From contig JASGIT010000001.1 of NCBI GenBank assembly GCA_047601665.1, positions 3,534,001 to 3,598,000 of the forward strand: a DNA stretch of 64,000 bases, given 5' to 3'. Source of the stretch: JASGIT01 sp047601665. GTDB taxonomy: Bacteria > Pseudomonadota > Gammaproteobacteria > Burkholderiales > Burkholderiaceae_C. Under the pieces are notes generated by a model. That model was not told the origin of the DNA. It ran no database searches and was given only the letters and a program-made list of their open reading frames with translations. This document shows, piece by piece, positions 26,914-35,579 of the stretch (position 1 is its first letter; the number at the start of each line of letters is the position of its first letter). The position numbers and the translations under genes are program-made.

Positions 26914-28548
26914 TTACGCCACGTTGCGCAGTTCGCGGCGCAGGATCTTGCCCACGGTGGACTTGGGCAGCGCGTCCACGAAGCGGATGATGCGCGGCAC
27001 CTTGTAGGCGGCCATTTCGGCGCGGCAGAAAGCGGTCAGCGCTTCCTCGGTGACGTCGGCGCCGGCCGCCTTGACGACGAACAGCTTGACGGCCTCGCCC
27101 GTCTTCGCGTCGGGCACGCCGATGCACGCGCATTCCGCCACGCCGGGGAAGGCGGTGACCGTGGCCTCCACCTCGTTCGGGTACACGTTGAAGCCCGAGA
27201 CGATGATCATGTCCTTCTTGCGGTCCACGATCTTCAGGAAGCCCGCCTCGTCGAACACGCCCACGTCGCCGGTGCGGAAGTAGCCGTCGGGCGTGAAGGC
27301 CTTGGCGTTGGCTTCGGGCTGGTTCCAGTAGCCGCTCATCACCTGCGGGCCCTTCACGCAGATTTCGCCGGCCTCGCCGATGCCGACTTCCTGGTCGTTG
27401 TCGTCGAGCAGCTTCACGTCGGTGGACGGGAGGGGCAGGCCGGTGGTGCCGGTGAAGCGGTCCACGCTCATGGGGTTGGTGGAGACCACGGGCGATGTTT
27501 CCGACAGGCCGTAGCCTTCGCGGATGATGGAGCCGGTGATGGCCTGCCAGCGGTCGGACACCACGTCGATCACGGCCGCGCCGCCGCCGCTGGACAGGCG
27601 CAGGCGCGACCAGTCCACCTCGGCCAGGCGCGGGTTGGCCACCAGTCCGGCGTACAGCGTGTTCACGCCCGTGAACACGGTGGGGCGCGCGGCCTTGAGG
27701 ATGTCGATGAAGCCGTCCATGTCGCGCGGGTTGGGCACCAGCCAGTTCTGGCCGCCGTTGGCGAAGTAGCTCAGGAAGTTCACCGTCAGCGCGTACACGT
27801 GGTACAGCGGGATGGCGGTGACGATCACCTCCTCGCCGACCCGGTTGGCGTCGGGCACGAACGCGCCGAACTGCAGGATGTTGGCGACGATGTTGCGGTG
27901 CGACAGCTGCGCGCCCTTCGACGGGCCGGTGGTGCCGCCCGTGTACTGCAGGAACAGCAGGTCGCTGCCTTGCACGTCGGCGGGGGTGTAGGGGAGCTTC
28001 TCGCCCTGCGCGATGGCGTCGGGCAGCGTGGTGGCGCCGGCCAGCGCCTCATGCACCGGGGGGCTGGGCACCACGGTGCCGCCGCAGTCGCCCAGGCTGG
28101 CGGTGACCACGGTCTTCACGGGGGTCTTGCCCATGACTTCGGCCAGCGTGGGGGTGGAGCCGTTGAACACCACCATGACCTCCACGCCCGCGTCGTTCAG
28201 CTGGTGCTCCAGCTCGCGCGGGGTGTACAGCGGGTTGACGTTGACCTGCACCGCGCCCAGCCGCGCCAGCGCGATGAATGTGATGGGGAAGGCCAGGACG
28301 TTGGGCAGCATGACCGCCACGCGGTCGCCCTTTTTCACGCCTGCCACGTTCTGCAGCCAGGCGGCGAAGGCGCGCGTCTGCCGGTCCACGTCGGCGTAGG
28401 TCAGCGTCTGGCCGAGGGCGTGGAACGCGGGCGACGCAGCGTAATCGCGCATGGCGCTTTCCAGCATCGCGGTGGCGGAGGGGTAGCGGTCGGGGTCGAT
28501 CTCGGCGGGAGCGGAACCGTAGGATTTGAGCCAGTGTTTGTTTGCCAT
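26914..28548 (-). CDS. fadD: Long-chain fatty acid-CoA ligase (544 aa)
   Basis: AMP-forming acyl-CoA synthetase that would supply acyl-CoA for beta-oxidation and, through it, PHA monomers, or reactivate hydroxyacids released by PhaZ. The ATP/AMP loop is YTGGTTGPSKGAQLSHRN, the A5 motif EGYGLSETSP, the hinge motif YFRTGDVG and DRKKDMIIVSGFNVYPNEVE, and the C-terminal catalytic lysine lies in LPKSTVGKILRREL. The start was set at ATG 28548 (MANKHWLKSYGS); the frame is open to 28641 without a convincing start. First gene of the PHA run, divergent from the MFS carrier across 206 bases in which I see no clear operator. Confidence 0.9.
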   Translation of the reverse strand: MANKHWLKSYGSAPAEIDPDRYPSATAMLESAMRDYAASPAFHALGQTLTYADVDRQTRAFAAWLQNVAGVKKGDRVAVMLPNVLAFPITFIALARLGAVQVNVNPLYTPRELEHQLNDAGVEVMVVFNGSTPTLAEVMGKTPVKTVVTASLGDCGGTVVPSPPVHEALAGATTLPDAIAQGEKLPYTPADVQGSDLLFLQYTGGTTGPSKGAQLSHRNIVANILQFGAFVPDANRVGEEVIVTAIPLYHVYALTVNFLSYFANGGQNWLVPNPRDMDGFIDILKAARPTVFTGVNTLYAGLVANPRLAEVDWSRLRLSSGGGAAVIDVVSDRWQAITGSIIREGYGLSETSPVVSTNPMSVDRFTGTTGLPLPSTDVKLLDDNDQEVGIGEAGEICVKGPQVMSGYWNQPEANAKAFTPDGYFRTGDVGVFDEAGFLKIVDRKKDMIIVSGFNVYPNEVEATVTAFPGVAECACIGVPDAKTGEAVKLFVVKAAGADVTEEALTAFCRAEMAAYKVPRIIRFVDALPKSTVGKILRRELRNVA

Positions 28549-28754
28549 GGGGATCTCGTAGCAGGGAATAAGCAGGGAACGGGAAAGGGGGAACGGGCAC
28601 GGAGTCTCGCACCAAGCAGGTGCCCCGGGCATTGGAGACAACCCCCATCCGTGTCGCGTTCTTTGTCGGTTTTTTGCTATTTCTTAGCGCGGGCCTCACG
28701 TTTTAATGCCGGCGGTCAGTTCCCTATTCCTACTCCAACATACGAGGCAAACCT

Positions 28755-30029
28755 GTGCAAACTTCCGTCTACGAACCCCGCAAGGCCTGGGGCATCGTCA
28801 TCTGGCTCACGGCCCTGTCCACCATCAACTTCCTCGACAAGGTCGTGTTCGGCATGGTGGCCGTGCCGCTCATGCGCGATTTGCAGCTCACGCCGTCGCA
28901 GTACGGCCTGGCGGCGGGCAGCTTCTTCTGGCTGTTTTCCACCTCCGCCGCGCTGGTGGGCTTCGTGGGCAACCGCGTGCAGACGCGCTGGCTGCTGCTG
29001 GGCATGGCGATTCTGTGGGCGCTGGTGCAGTACCCCATGTCGCTCGTCTCCAGCCTGGGGGCGCTGATCGCGCTGCGCGTGATCCTGGGCGCGGGCGAGG
29101 CGCCGGGCGCCGGCGTCTGGGGGCACGCGCTGTACAAGTGGTTCCCGCACGAAAAGCGCAACCTGCCGCTGGCGGTGGTCAACCAGGGCTCGATCATCGG
29201 CATGGTGATCGCGGGGCTGGCGGTGCCCTTCATCAGCCGCAACTGGGGCTGGCGCACCAATTTCGAGGTGCTGGCGGTGGCCTCCGTCGTCTGGGGTGCG
29301 GGCTGGATGGTGTTTGGCCGCGAAGGCACGCTGCAGACCCAGCTCCCCGTCCGGCAGGGCCAGCAGGCGCCCGTCCAGCGCATTCCCTACGCCCGGCTGC
29401 TGCTGGACACGACCATCTTCACCGGCTTCTTCGCGGGCTTCTCGGCCTACTGGGGGCTGGCGCTGGGCCTGACCTGGCTGCCGTCCTACCTGGAAAAGGG
29501 GCTGGGCTTCAATGCGGTGCAGGCGGGCCACATGTTCTCCCTGGTGATGGTCTGCAGTATGCCCGTGGTGCTGACGGCCAGCGCCATCTCGCAGCGCATG
29601 TTGTCGCGCGGCGCCACGTCGCGCACGGCGCGGGTGCTGCTGGGCAACGGCTGCCTGGCGGTGGGCGGCCTGCTGTTCCTGTCCATGCCGATGCTGGCGG
29701 TGGCGCCCATGGCCAAGGTGACGGTGCTGGCGCTGGCGGCGGCGCTGCCGTCGGTGGTGTTCGCCGTCGGCCCCGCCATCACAGCCGAGATCGTGCCCGA
29801 CACGCAGCGCAGCGCCCTCATGGGCATCAGCGTGGCCATCGCCACCAGTGCGGGGATGATCGCGCCCGTCGTCATGGGCAAGCTGCTGGAGGGCAGCATG
29901 AAGACCGCGCCCCAGCAGGGCTTCGAGCAGGGCTTTGCGATCTGCGGCGTGGTGATGCTGATCGGCGCGCTGGTGAGCACCCTGGGCGGCCATCCGGCGC
30001 GCTCCATTAAGCGCCTGTACGGCGGCTGA
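28755..30029 (+). CDS. MFS transporter, anion:cation symporter-like (424 aa)
   Basis: Twelve-helix major facilitator protein. Helix 1 begins GIVIWLTALSTINFLDKVVFG; conserved loop segments include VILGAGEAPGAGVWGHALYKWFPHEKR, typical of the ACS subfamily that takes up organic anions such as hexuronates, phthalate and aromatic acids. The start is a GTG at 28755, preceded by GAGGC; no ATG is available upstream. The next two genes, an acyl-CoA ligase and an SMP-30-type lactonase, suggest import and activation of a carboxylic acid. The substrate is not predictable. Confidence 0.87.
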   Translation: MQTSVYEPRKAWGIVIWLTALSTINFLDKVVFGMVAVPLMRDLQLTPSQYGLAAGSFFWLFSTSAALVGFVGNRVQTRWLLLGMAILWALVQYPMSLVSSLGALIALRVILGAGEAPGAGVWGHALYKWFPHEKRNLPLAVVNQGSIIGMVIAGLAVPFISRNWGWRTNFEVLAVASVVWGAGWMVFGREGTLQTQLPVRQGQQAPVQRIPYARLLLDTTIFTGFFAGFSAYWGLALGLTWLPSYLEKGLGFNAVQAGHMFSLVMVCSMPVVLTASAISQRMLSRGATSRTARVLLGNGCLAVGGLLFLSMPMLAVAPMAKVTVLALAAALPSVVFAVGPAITAEIVPDTQRSALMGISVAIATSAGMIAPVVMGKLLEGSMKTAPQQGFEQGFAICGVVMLIGALVSTLGGHPARSIKRLYGG

Positions 30030-30134
30030 CCGAAGGGGCGCCGTCGCTTAGGTGACGATTCCCCGGGCCATTCCCGATGGCGCCGCCGTAGGGGCCGCAT
30101 AGTCTCGAAAAGTCAGCAACCCCCGAAGCAACCC

Positions 30135-31826
30135 ATGCGCCCTCACTACGCCTTCTGGCCCAAGCGCCTTCCGCATTCCATCACCGTGCCCGCCACGTCG
30201 CTGTGGGACAACCTGGCCACCAGCGCGCGCCGCTACCCCGACAAGGCCGCGCTGGTCTTCTTTGGCCGCACCACCAGCTACCGCGAACTGACGGACGCCA
30301 CCGAGCGGCTGGCCGCCAGGCTGGCCGCGCTGGGCGTGCAAAAGGGCGACCGCGTGCTGCTGTGTATGCAGAACTGCCCGCAGCTCGTGCTGGCGCATTT
30401 CGCCATCCTGCGCGCGAACGCGGTGGTGGTGCCGGTGAACCCCATGAACCGGGCCGAGGAGCTCAAGCACTACATCACCGACCCCGACGCCAAGGTCGCC
30501 ATCACCACCGGCGACCTCGCGGACGAACTGGCCCGGGCCAGCGATGCGCTGGAACCCGGCCAGCGCCTGGCGCACCTGATCGTCACCCAGTTCACCGACG
30601 CCTTCGACGCCGCCCTGGACGGCCCCGAGGCGCCGCCCGAAGCCTGGCGCGCTTGGCTCACCACGCGCCACGCGCTGCCCACGCTGGCGGGCGGCCAGGT
30701 CCACGCCTGGACGGACGCCCTGGCCTGCGCCGACGCGCCGCCCGCGCACACCGTAGGCATCAACGACATGGCCGTGCTGCCCTACACCAGCGGCACCACG
30801 GGCCTGCCCAAGGGCTGTATGCACCCGCACCGCAGCCTGATGCACAACTCCGTGGCGGGCAGCCTGTGGGGCAACGGCCATTCCGAAGGCGTGGTGCTGA
30901 CCGTGGTGCCCATGTTCCACATCACCGGCATGGTGAGCGTGATGCACTCGGCCATCTACGCGGGCAGCACGCTGCTCATCATGCCGCGCTGGGACCGCGA
31001 CCTGGCCGGGCGGCTGATCTCGCGCTACAAGGTCACCACCTGGACCAACATCCCCACCATGGTCATCGACCTGCTGGGCAGCCCGCACTTCGCGGACTAC
31101 GACCTGTCCAGCCTGCAGTACATCGGCGGCGGCGGCGCGGCCATGCCCCAGGCGGTGGCGCAGCGCCTGCTGGAGCAGTACGGCCTGCGCTACACCGAGG
31201 GCTACGGCCTGACCGAGACCGCCGCGCCCTCGCACTCCAACCCCGTGGACCACCCCAAGCAGCAGTGCCTGGGTATTCCCTTCATGAGCACCGAAGCGCG
31301 CGTGGTCGACCCCGAGACGCTGCAGGAAGTGCCCGTGGGCGAGCAGGGCGAAATCATCGTGCACGGCCCCGAGGTGTTCGACGGCTACTGGAAGCGGCCC
31401 GACGCCACGGCCGACGTGTTCATCGAGTTCGAGGGCAAGCGCTTCTTCCGCACGGGCGACCTGGGCCGCGTGGACGAAGAGGGCTACTTCTTCATGACCG
31501 ACCGCCTGAAGCGCATGATCAACGCCAGCGGCTTCAAGGTCTGGCCCGCCGAGGTGGAGGCGCTGATGTTCCGCCACCCCGCCATCCAGGAGGCCTGCAT
31601 CATCTCCGCCAAGGACAGCTACCGCGGCGAGACGGTGAAGGCCGTGGTGGTGCTGCGCGCCGGCCACAAGGACACGAAGGCCGAGGACATCATCGCCTGG
31701 TGCCGCGAGAACATGGCCGTGTACAAGGTGCCGCGCATCGTCGAGTTCGTCGACGCGCTGCCCAAGAGCGGCAGCGGCAAGGTCATGTGGCGCACGCTGC
31801 AGGAAGCCGAGAACCGCGAGGCTTGA
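30135..31826 (+). CDS. AMP-dependent acyl-CoA synthetase (563 aa)
   Basis: ANL-superfamily ligase that activates a carboxylic acid with ATP and CoA. The P-loop is LPYTSGTTGLPKGCMHPHRS, motif A5 is TEGYGLTETAAPSHSNP, the hinge RTGDLGRVDEEGYFFMTDRLKRMINASGFKVWPAEVE, and the catalytic lysine lies in LPKSGSGKVMWRTL. It resembles the long-chain-fatty-acid/aryl-acid ligase group. It follows the MFS carrier by 105 bases and precedes the SMP-30 protein by 18, so the three probably form one operon for an organic acid taken up by the carrier. The acid is unknown. Confidence 0.9.
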   Translation: MRPHYAFWPKRLPHSITVPATSLWDNLATSARRYPDKAALVFFGRTTSYRELTDATERLAARLAALGVQKGDRVLLCMQNCPQLVLAHFAILRANAVVVPVNPMNRAEELKHYITDPDAKVAITTGDLADELARASDALEPGQRLAHLIVTQFTDAFDAALDGPEAPPEAWRAWLTTRHALPTLAGGQVHAWTDALACADAPPAHTVGINDMAVLPYTSGTTGLPKGCMHPHRSLMHNSVAGSLWGNGHSEGVVLTVVPMFHITGMVSVMHSAIYAGSTLLIMPRWDRDLAGRLISRYKVTTWTNIPTMVIDLLGSPHFADYDLSSLQYIGGGGAAMPQAVAQRLLEQYGLRYTEGYGLTETAAPSHSNPVDHPKQQCLGIPFMSTEARVVDPETLQEVPVGEQGEIIVHGPEVFDGYWKRPDATADVFIEFEGKRFFRTGDLGRVDEEGYFFMTDRLKRMINASGFKVWPAEVEALMFRHPAIQEACIISAKDSYRGETVKAVVVLRAGHKDTKAEDIIAWCRENMAVYKVPRIVEFVDALPKSGSGKVMWRTLQEAENREA

Positions 31827-31844
31827 AACAGGCACGGAGGATTC

Positions 31845-32738
31845 ATGTCTACCTTTCGCACCCTTCTGTCCGGCTTCAGCTTCCTCGAAAGCCCGCGCTG
31901 GCACGACGGCAGGCTGTGGCTGTCCGACTTCTACACGCACTGCGTGCTCGCGGTGGATGCCGACGGCCGCGCGCAGACGGTGGCCGAAGTGCCGCAGCAG
32001 CCGTCCGGTCTGGGCTGGCTGCCGGACGGCCGGCTGCTCGTCGTCTCCATGCGCGACCGCCGCGTCCTGCGCCAGGAGCTTGACGGCCGGCTGGTGCTGC
32101 ACGCCGACCTGCAGTCCATCGCGGGCGGCAACGCCAACGACATGGTGGTGGACGCCCAGGGCCGCGCCTACGTCGGCAACTTCGGCTTCGACCTGATGAA
32201 CGGCGCCGACCTGCAGACCGCGCGCCTGGCCTGCGTGTCCCCGGACGGGCAGGTGAGCGTGGCGGCCGAGGGGCTGTACTTTCCCAACGGCTCCATGATC
32301 ACGCCCGACGGCAAAACCCTGCTGGTGGGCGAAACGGCGGGCAACCGCATTTCCGCCTTCGCCATCGGCGCGGACGGCAGCCTCGGCCCGCGCCGCGACT
32401 GGGCCGTCTTCGGCCCGCTGCCCGAGGCCGCCGACCAGGCCAGCGTGTTCGGCAACATGAAAGTCGGCCCCGACGGAGCGGCGCTCGACGCAGAAGGCGC
32501 CGTCTGGCTGGCCGACGCCGTGGGCAAGCGCCTGCTGCGCGTGGCCGAGGGCGGCCGCATTCTGGACGAGATCTCCACCGGCGAGCAGGGCGTCTTCGCC
32601 TGCGCCCTGGGCGGCCCCGACCGCCGCACGCTCTACGCCTGCATCGCTCCGGACTCGATGGAGCACCTGCGCGCCCACACGCGCGAGGCGCAGCTCTGGG
32701 CGGTGGAAGTGGCCGTGCCGGGCGCCGGCCGGCCCTGA
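31845..32738 (+). CDS. SMP-30/gluconolactonase family protein (297 aa)
   Basis: Six-bladed beta-propeller hydrolase family with a metal centre, usually acting on lactones. Visible marks: FLESPRWHDGRLWLSDFYTH (metal-binding Glu), PSGLGWLPDGRLLVVSM, the central GGNANDMVVDAQGRAYVGNFGFD (Asn/Asp metal ligands) and the strand LYFPNGSMITPDGKTLLVGET. GGAGG precedes the ATG. Last gene of the MFS-ligase-SMP30 run; a perfect 8-bp-stem hairpin follows. In this context it may open a cyclic ester before or after CoA activation, but that is inference. Confidence 0.87.
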   Translation: MSTFRTLLSGFSFLESPRWHDGRLWLSDFYTHCVLAVDADGRAQTVAEVPQQPSGLGWLPDGRLLVVSMRDRRVLRQELDGRLVLHADLQSIAGGNANDMVVDAQGRAYVGNFGFDLMNGADLQTARLACVSPDGQVSVAAEGLYFPNGSMITPDGKTLLVGETAGNRISAFAIGADGSLGPRRDWAVFGPLPEAADQASVFGNMKVGPDGAALDAEGAVWLADAVGKRLLRVAEGGRILDEISTGEQGVFACALGGPDRRTLYACIAPDSMEHLRAHTREAQLWAVEVAVPGAGRP

Positions 32739-32753
32739 CCGTTGCAGATGGAA

Positions 32754-32787
32754 CAAGGCCCCGGCGCATCGCCGCGCCAGGGCCTTG
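32754..32787. terminator. Hairpin between the SMP-30 gene and csbD
   Basis: CAAGGCCC (32754-32761) pairs perfectly with GGGCCTTG (32780-32787); inside, GGCG and CGCC flank a CAT loop. It lies between two convergent genes and can serve both, though the T-run is short. Confidence 0.6.
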
Positions 32788-32823
32788 AATGTTCGCGGGA
32801 GCCTGCGCGGCCCCGCGGCCGGG

Positions 32824-33003
32824 TTACTTCGTGGCGTCCTTGATGGCTTCCTTGGCGTCGCCGTAGTGCTTCTGGACGTTGCCCTCCACCTGCTTGGCCA
32901 TGCCCTTGGCCTGCTGTTCCGGGCTGTTGATCACTTCGCCTGTCTTTTGCTGCACCTTGCCAGCCACTTCCTTCAGAGTCCCCTTGATTTGATCGCTGTT
33001 CAT
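32824..33003 (-). CDS. CsbD family stress-response protein (59 aa)
   Basis: A complete small gene: ATG at 33003, TAA at 32824. The product begins MNSDQIKGTLKEVAGKVQQK and contains the CsbD pattern of a hydrophilic, Lys/Glu/Gln-rich helical protein with GEVINSPEQQAKGMAKQVEG and a closing YGDAKEAIKDATK. CsbD-like proteins are abundant under general stress or osmotic shock in many bacteria; their biochemical role is unknown. GGAA lies ahead of the start. It is divergent from the carbonic anhydrase gene across 186 bases and ends at a shared hairpin. It is short enough to be missed by a 60-codon cutoff. Confidence 0.9.
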   Translation of the reverse strand: MNSDQIKGTLKEVAGKVQQKTGEVINSPEQQAKGMAKQVEGNVQKHYGDAKEAIKDATK

Positions 33004-33189
33004 AGTGGTTCCTTCCGTTGGTGTCGTGCGAGGCGGGATGCCTGTGCACGGTTCCCAGGTTAAGCCCCGGGCCGGCGCGCCAGGGCGGGCGCATGTCCCC
33101 CATCGTCGTCAGCACAGGCCTACAGCGGAGGTTACGGAATGTGTGCTTCGGAGCGAGAATGGGCGCCGACACTCTGCAAGGGGCCTTCC

Positions 33190-33927
33190 ATGAAAACACG
33201 GTGGATTGCGGCGGCCATCGCCGCCTGCGCCTTTCCCTGGGCCGCCAGCGCCCAGGCCCATTGGTCCTACCACGGCCCCACCGGCGCGGCGCAATGGGGC
33301 GACCTGGAGCCCGACTTCGCCACCTGCAAGCTGGGCAGGGAACAGTCGCCCATCGACATCACCCACGCGGCCAAGGCCGACCTGCCCGCCATCGGCTTCG
33401 GCTACGCGCGCAGCGCCGCCGAGGTGGTGAACAACGGCCACACCATCCAGGTCAACCTGGACAACGGCGGCACGGTGCAACTGGCTTCGGGCAGCTACCA
33501 GCTGGTGCAGTTCCACTTCCACGCGCCCAGCGAGGAAAAGGTCAACGGCAAGGCCCATGCGCTGGTGGCGCACCTGGTGCACCGCAACGGCGAAGGCAAG
33601 CTCGCCGTGGTGGCCGTGCTGTTCAAGCTGGGCAGGGCCAACCCCGCGCTGGCCCGGGTGTTCGCCGCCATGCCGCGCGAAGAGGGCGGGAAGGCGGCGC
33701 TGGATGGCGGCTTCAACGCGGCGGACCTGCTGCCCGCGGCCCGGGGCTATTACGCCTTCAACGGCTCGCTGACCACGCCGCCGTGCAGCGAGAACGTGGC
33801 CTGGCAGGTGCTGAAGACGCCGGTGGAAATGTCCAGGGCGCAACTGGCCGCCTTCCGCCAGCTTTACCCGATGAACGCCCGCCCCGTGCAGCCGCTGAAC
33901 GGGCGCAGCGTGCAGGCCAGCCGGTAA
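33190..33927 (+). CDS. Periplasmic alpha-type carbonic anhydrase (245 aa)
   Basis: Zinc enzyme interconverting carbon dioxide and bicarbonate in the periplasm. The signal peptide ends PWAASAQA-HWSYHG (about residue 23). The family opening HWSYHGPTGAAQWGDL and REQSPIDI is present, the first two zinc histidines are in QFHFHAPSEE, and the third in ALVAHLVHRN. YAFNGSLTTPPCSENVAW holds the Thr-Thr and a cysteine that probably pairs with Cys in FATCKLG. The ATG at 33190 opens on the signal peptide. It ends back to back with trmB, whose stop is the next base on the opposite strand. Confidence 0.94.
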   Translation: MKTRWIAAAIAACAFPWAASAQAHWSYHGPTGAAQWGDLEPDFATCKLGREQSPIDITHAAKADLPAIGFGYARSAAEVVNNGHTIQVNLDNGGTVQLASGSYQLVQFHFHAPSEEKVNGKAHALVAHLVHRNGEGKLAVVAVLFKLGRANPALARVFAAMPREEGGKAALDGGFNAADLLPAARGYYAFNGSLTTPPCSENVAWQVLKTPVEMSRAQLAAFRQLYPMNARPVQPLNGRSVQASR

Positions 33928-34632
33928 TCAGCGCCTGGCGAACACCAGGTCCCAGACTCCGTGGCCCAGGCGCAGGCCGCGGTTCTCGAACTTGGTGAGC
34001 GGGCGGTAGTCCGGCTTCGCCGCATAGCCGTCCGCCGTGTTGCGCAGCAGCGGCTCGGCGGACAGCACTTCCAGCATCTGCTCGGCGTAGGGCTGCCAGT
34101 CCGTCGCGCAGTGCAGGTAGCCGCCCGGGGCCAGCCGCGCGGCCAGCTTGGCGACGAGCGGCGGCTGGATCAGGCGGCGCTTGTTGTGCTTCTTCTTGTG
34201 CCAGGGGTCGGGGAAGAAGATGTGCACGCCCTGGAGGCAGCCCGGCGGCAGCATGTGGTCGATGACCTCGACCGCGTCGTGCTGCAGGATGCGGATGTTG
34301 GCCAGATCCTGCTCGCCGATGCGCTTGAGCAGCGCGCCCACGCCGGGCTCGTGCACCTCGCAGCACAGGAAGTTGTCATCGGGCCGCACGCGCGCGATGT
34401 GCGCCGTGGCCTCGCCCATGCCGAAGCCGATCTCGAGGATGAGCGGCGCGCTGCGGCCAAAGGCGGCGGGGGCATCGAGCGGCGCCGCGGCATAGGGCAG
34501 CAAAAAGCGCGGCCCCAGGTCGGCGAACGCCTTGGCCTGGGCCGTGGTGGTGCGGCCCGCGCGGCGCACGAAGCTCTTGATGGCCTTGGGGTAGGCCACG
34601 TTGTCGGGGGCGGAGTTCTGTTCGGTGGTCAC
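33928..34632 (-). CDS. trmB: tRNA (guanine-46-N7)-methyltransferase (234 aa)
   Basis: SAM-dependent enzyme that makes m7G46 in tRNA variable loops. Family marks are RRAGRTTTAQAKAF, LILEIGFGMGEATAHIA (SAM site), FLCCEVHEPGVGALL, the highly conserved HIFFPDPWHKKKHNKRRLIQP and TKFENRGLRLGHGVWDL at the C-terminus. The start is a GTG at 34632 that overlaps the gluQ stop in GTGA, so translation is coupled to gluQ; no ATG is available between. Confidence 0.95.
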   Translation of the reverse strand: MTTEQNSAPDNVAYPKAIKSFVRRAGRTTTAQAKAFADLGPRFLLPYAAAPLDAPAAFGRSAPLILEIGFGMGEATAHIARVRPDDNFLCCEVHEPGVGALLKRIGEQDLANIRILQHDAVEVIDHMLPPGCLQGVHIFFPDPWHKKKHNKRRLIQPPLVAKLAARLAPGGYLHCATDWQPYAEQMLEVLSAEPLLRNTADGYAAKPDYRPLTKFENRGLRLGHGVWDLVFARR

Positions 34633-35579
34633 GTTGTGGATTCGGGGTAAAGGTGCGCCCAGGCCTGCACCCAGGCGGCCAGCGCGTCGTTGGCGGAGCC
34701 TTCCTGGCGCGGCAGGCCCAGCGCGCCGGCGGCGGCGTTGAGCGCCCGCAACGGGTCGCCCACGTCCAGCGCCGGGGCGCCATGCTGCTTGGAGAGCTTT
34801 TCGCCATCGGCGGTGCGCACCAGCGGCATGTGCAGGTAGCGCGGCGTGGGCAGGCCCAGCGCGCGCTGCAGCAGGATCTGGCGGGGCGTATTGTCCGCCA
34901 GGTCTTCGCCGCGCACGACGTGGGTGATGCCTTGTTCCGCATCGTCCGCCACCACGGCGAGCTGGTAGGCCCAGAGACCGTCGGCGCGGCGCAGGATGAA
35001 GTCGCCCACGGTGCGCGCCACGCCCTGCTGCTGCGGGCCGAGCCTGCGGTCGGTCCAATGCACTATCGAAACAGGAGCTGCCAGCGCTTGACCTGTCTGG
35101 GCTGGAGGCCGATTTGGCTCAAATTCGGTGGTATTGAAGCGCCAGGCGCGCGCGGGCCGCCCCCGCAGGCCCGCGCGGCAGGTGCCGGGGTAGGGGCGCT
35201 CCACATGGCGTTCGTGCGCGAGGCCCTGGGCGGCCCAGGCGGCCTCGATCTCCTTGCGCGTGCAGGCGCAGGGGTAGGCCCAGCCGCTGGCCTGGAGCTG
35301 CGCCAGCGCCCCGGCATAGGCCGCGCCGCGCGTGGATTGCCAGAGCGGCGGTTCGTCCGCGTGCAGGCCGCAGGCGGCCAGTTGGCGCAGGATGGTGGCA
35401 TCGGCGCCCGGCGGGCAGCGCGGCGCGTCCACGTCTTCGATGCGCACCAGCCAGCGCCCGCTGTGCGCGCGCGCATCCAGCCAACTGCCCAGCGCCGCCA
35501 CCAGCGAGCCCGCGTGCAGCGGGCCTGTGGGGGAGGGCGCGAACCGGCCGATGTAAGAGCGTGTTTGCGGCCTTTTCAT
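34629..35579 (-). CDS. gluQ: Glutamyl-Q tRNA(Asp) synthetase (316 aa)
   Basis: Attaches glutamate to queuosine-34 of tRNA-Asp; a truncated glutamyl-tRNA synthetase without an anticodon-binding domain. HIGH-like APSPTGPLHAGSLVAAL, zinc-site CACTRKEIE and YPGTCR, and a KMSKS-like EKLSKQHG are present. Two insertions are unusual. The first eight residues (MKRPQTRS) and the start codon lie inside the terminal inverted repeat of a 268-bp element; the conserved YIGRFAPSP begins exactly at its border. A middle segment (TEFEPNRPPAQTGQALAAPVSIVHWTD) is largely encoded by a copy of the AGCTGCCAGCGC repeat. Overlaps trmB by GTGA. Confidence 0.93.
   Translation of the reverse strand: MKRPQTRSYIGRFAPSPTGPLHAGSLVAALGSWLDARAHSGRWLVRIEDVDAPRCPPGADATILRQLAACGLHADEPPLWQSTRGAAYAGALAQLQASGWAYPCACTRKEIEAAWAAQGLAHERHVERPYPGTCRAGLRGRPARAWRFNTTEFEPNRPPAQTGQALAAPVSIVHWTDRRLGPQQQGVARTVGDFILRRADGLWAYQLAVVADDAEQGITHVVRGEDLADNTPRQILLQRALGLPTPRYLHMPLVRTADGEKLSKQHGAPALDVGDPLRALNAAAGALGLPRQEGSANDALAAWVQAWAHLYPESTT
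35061..35128. repeat. AGCTGCCAGCGC repeat, copy 9 (inside gluQ)
   Basis: CTATCGAAACAGGAGCTGCC, then AGCGCTTGACCTGTCTGG and GCTGGAGGCCGATTTGGCTC: a complete copy, translated in frame on the minus strand as PPAQTGQALAAPVSIV. Confidence 0.75.
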
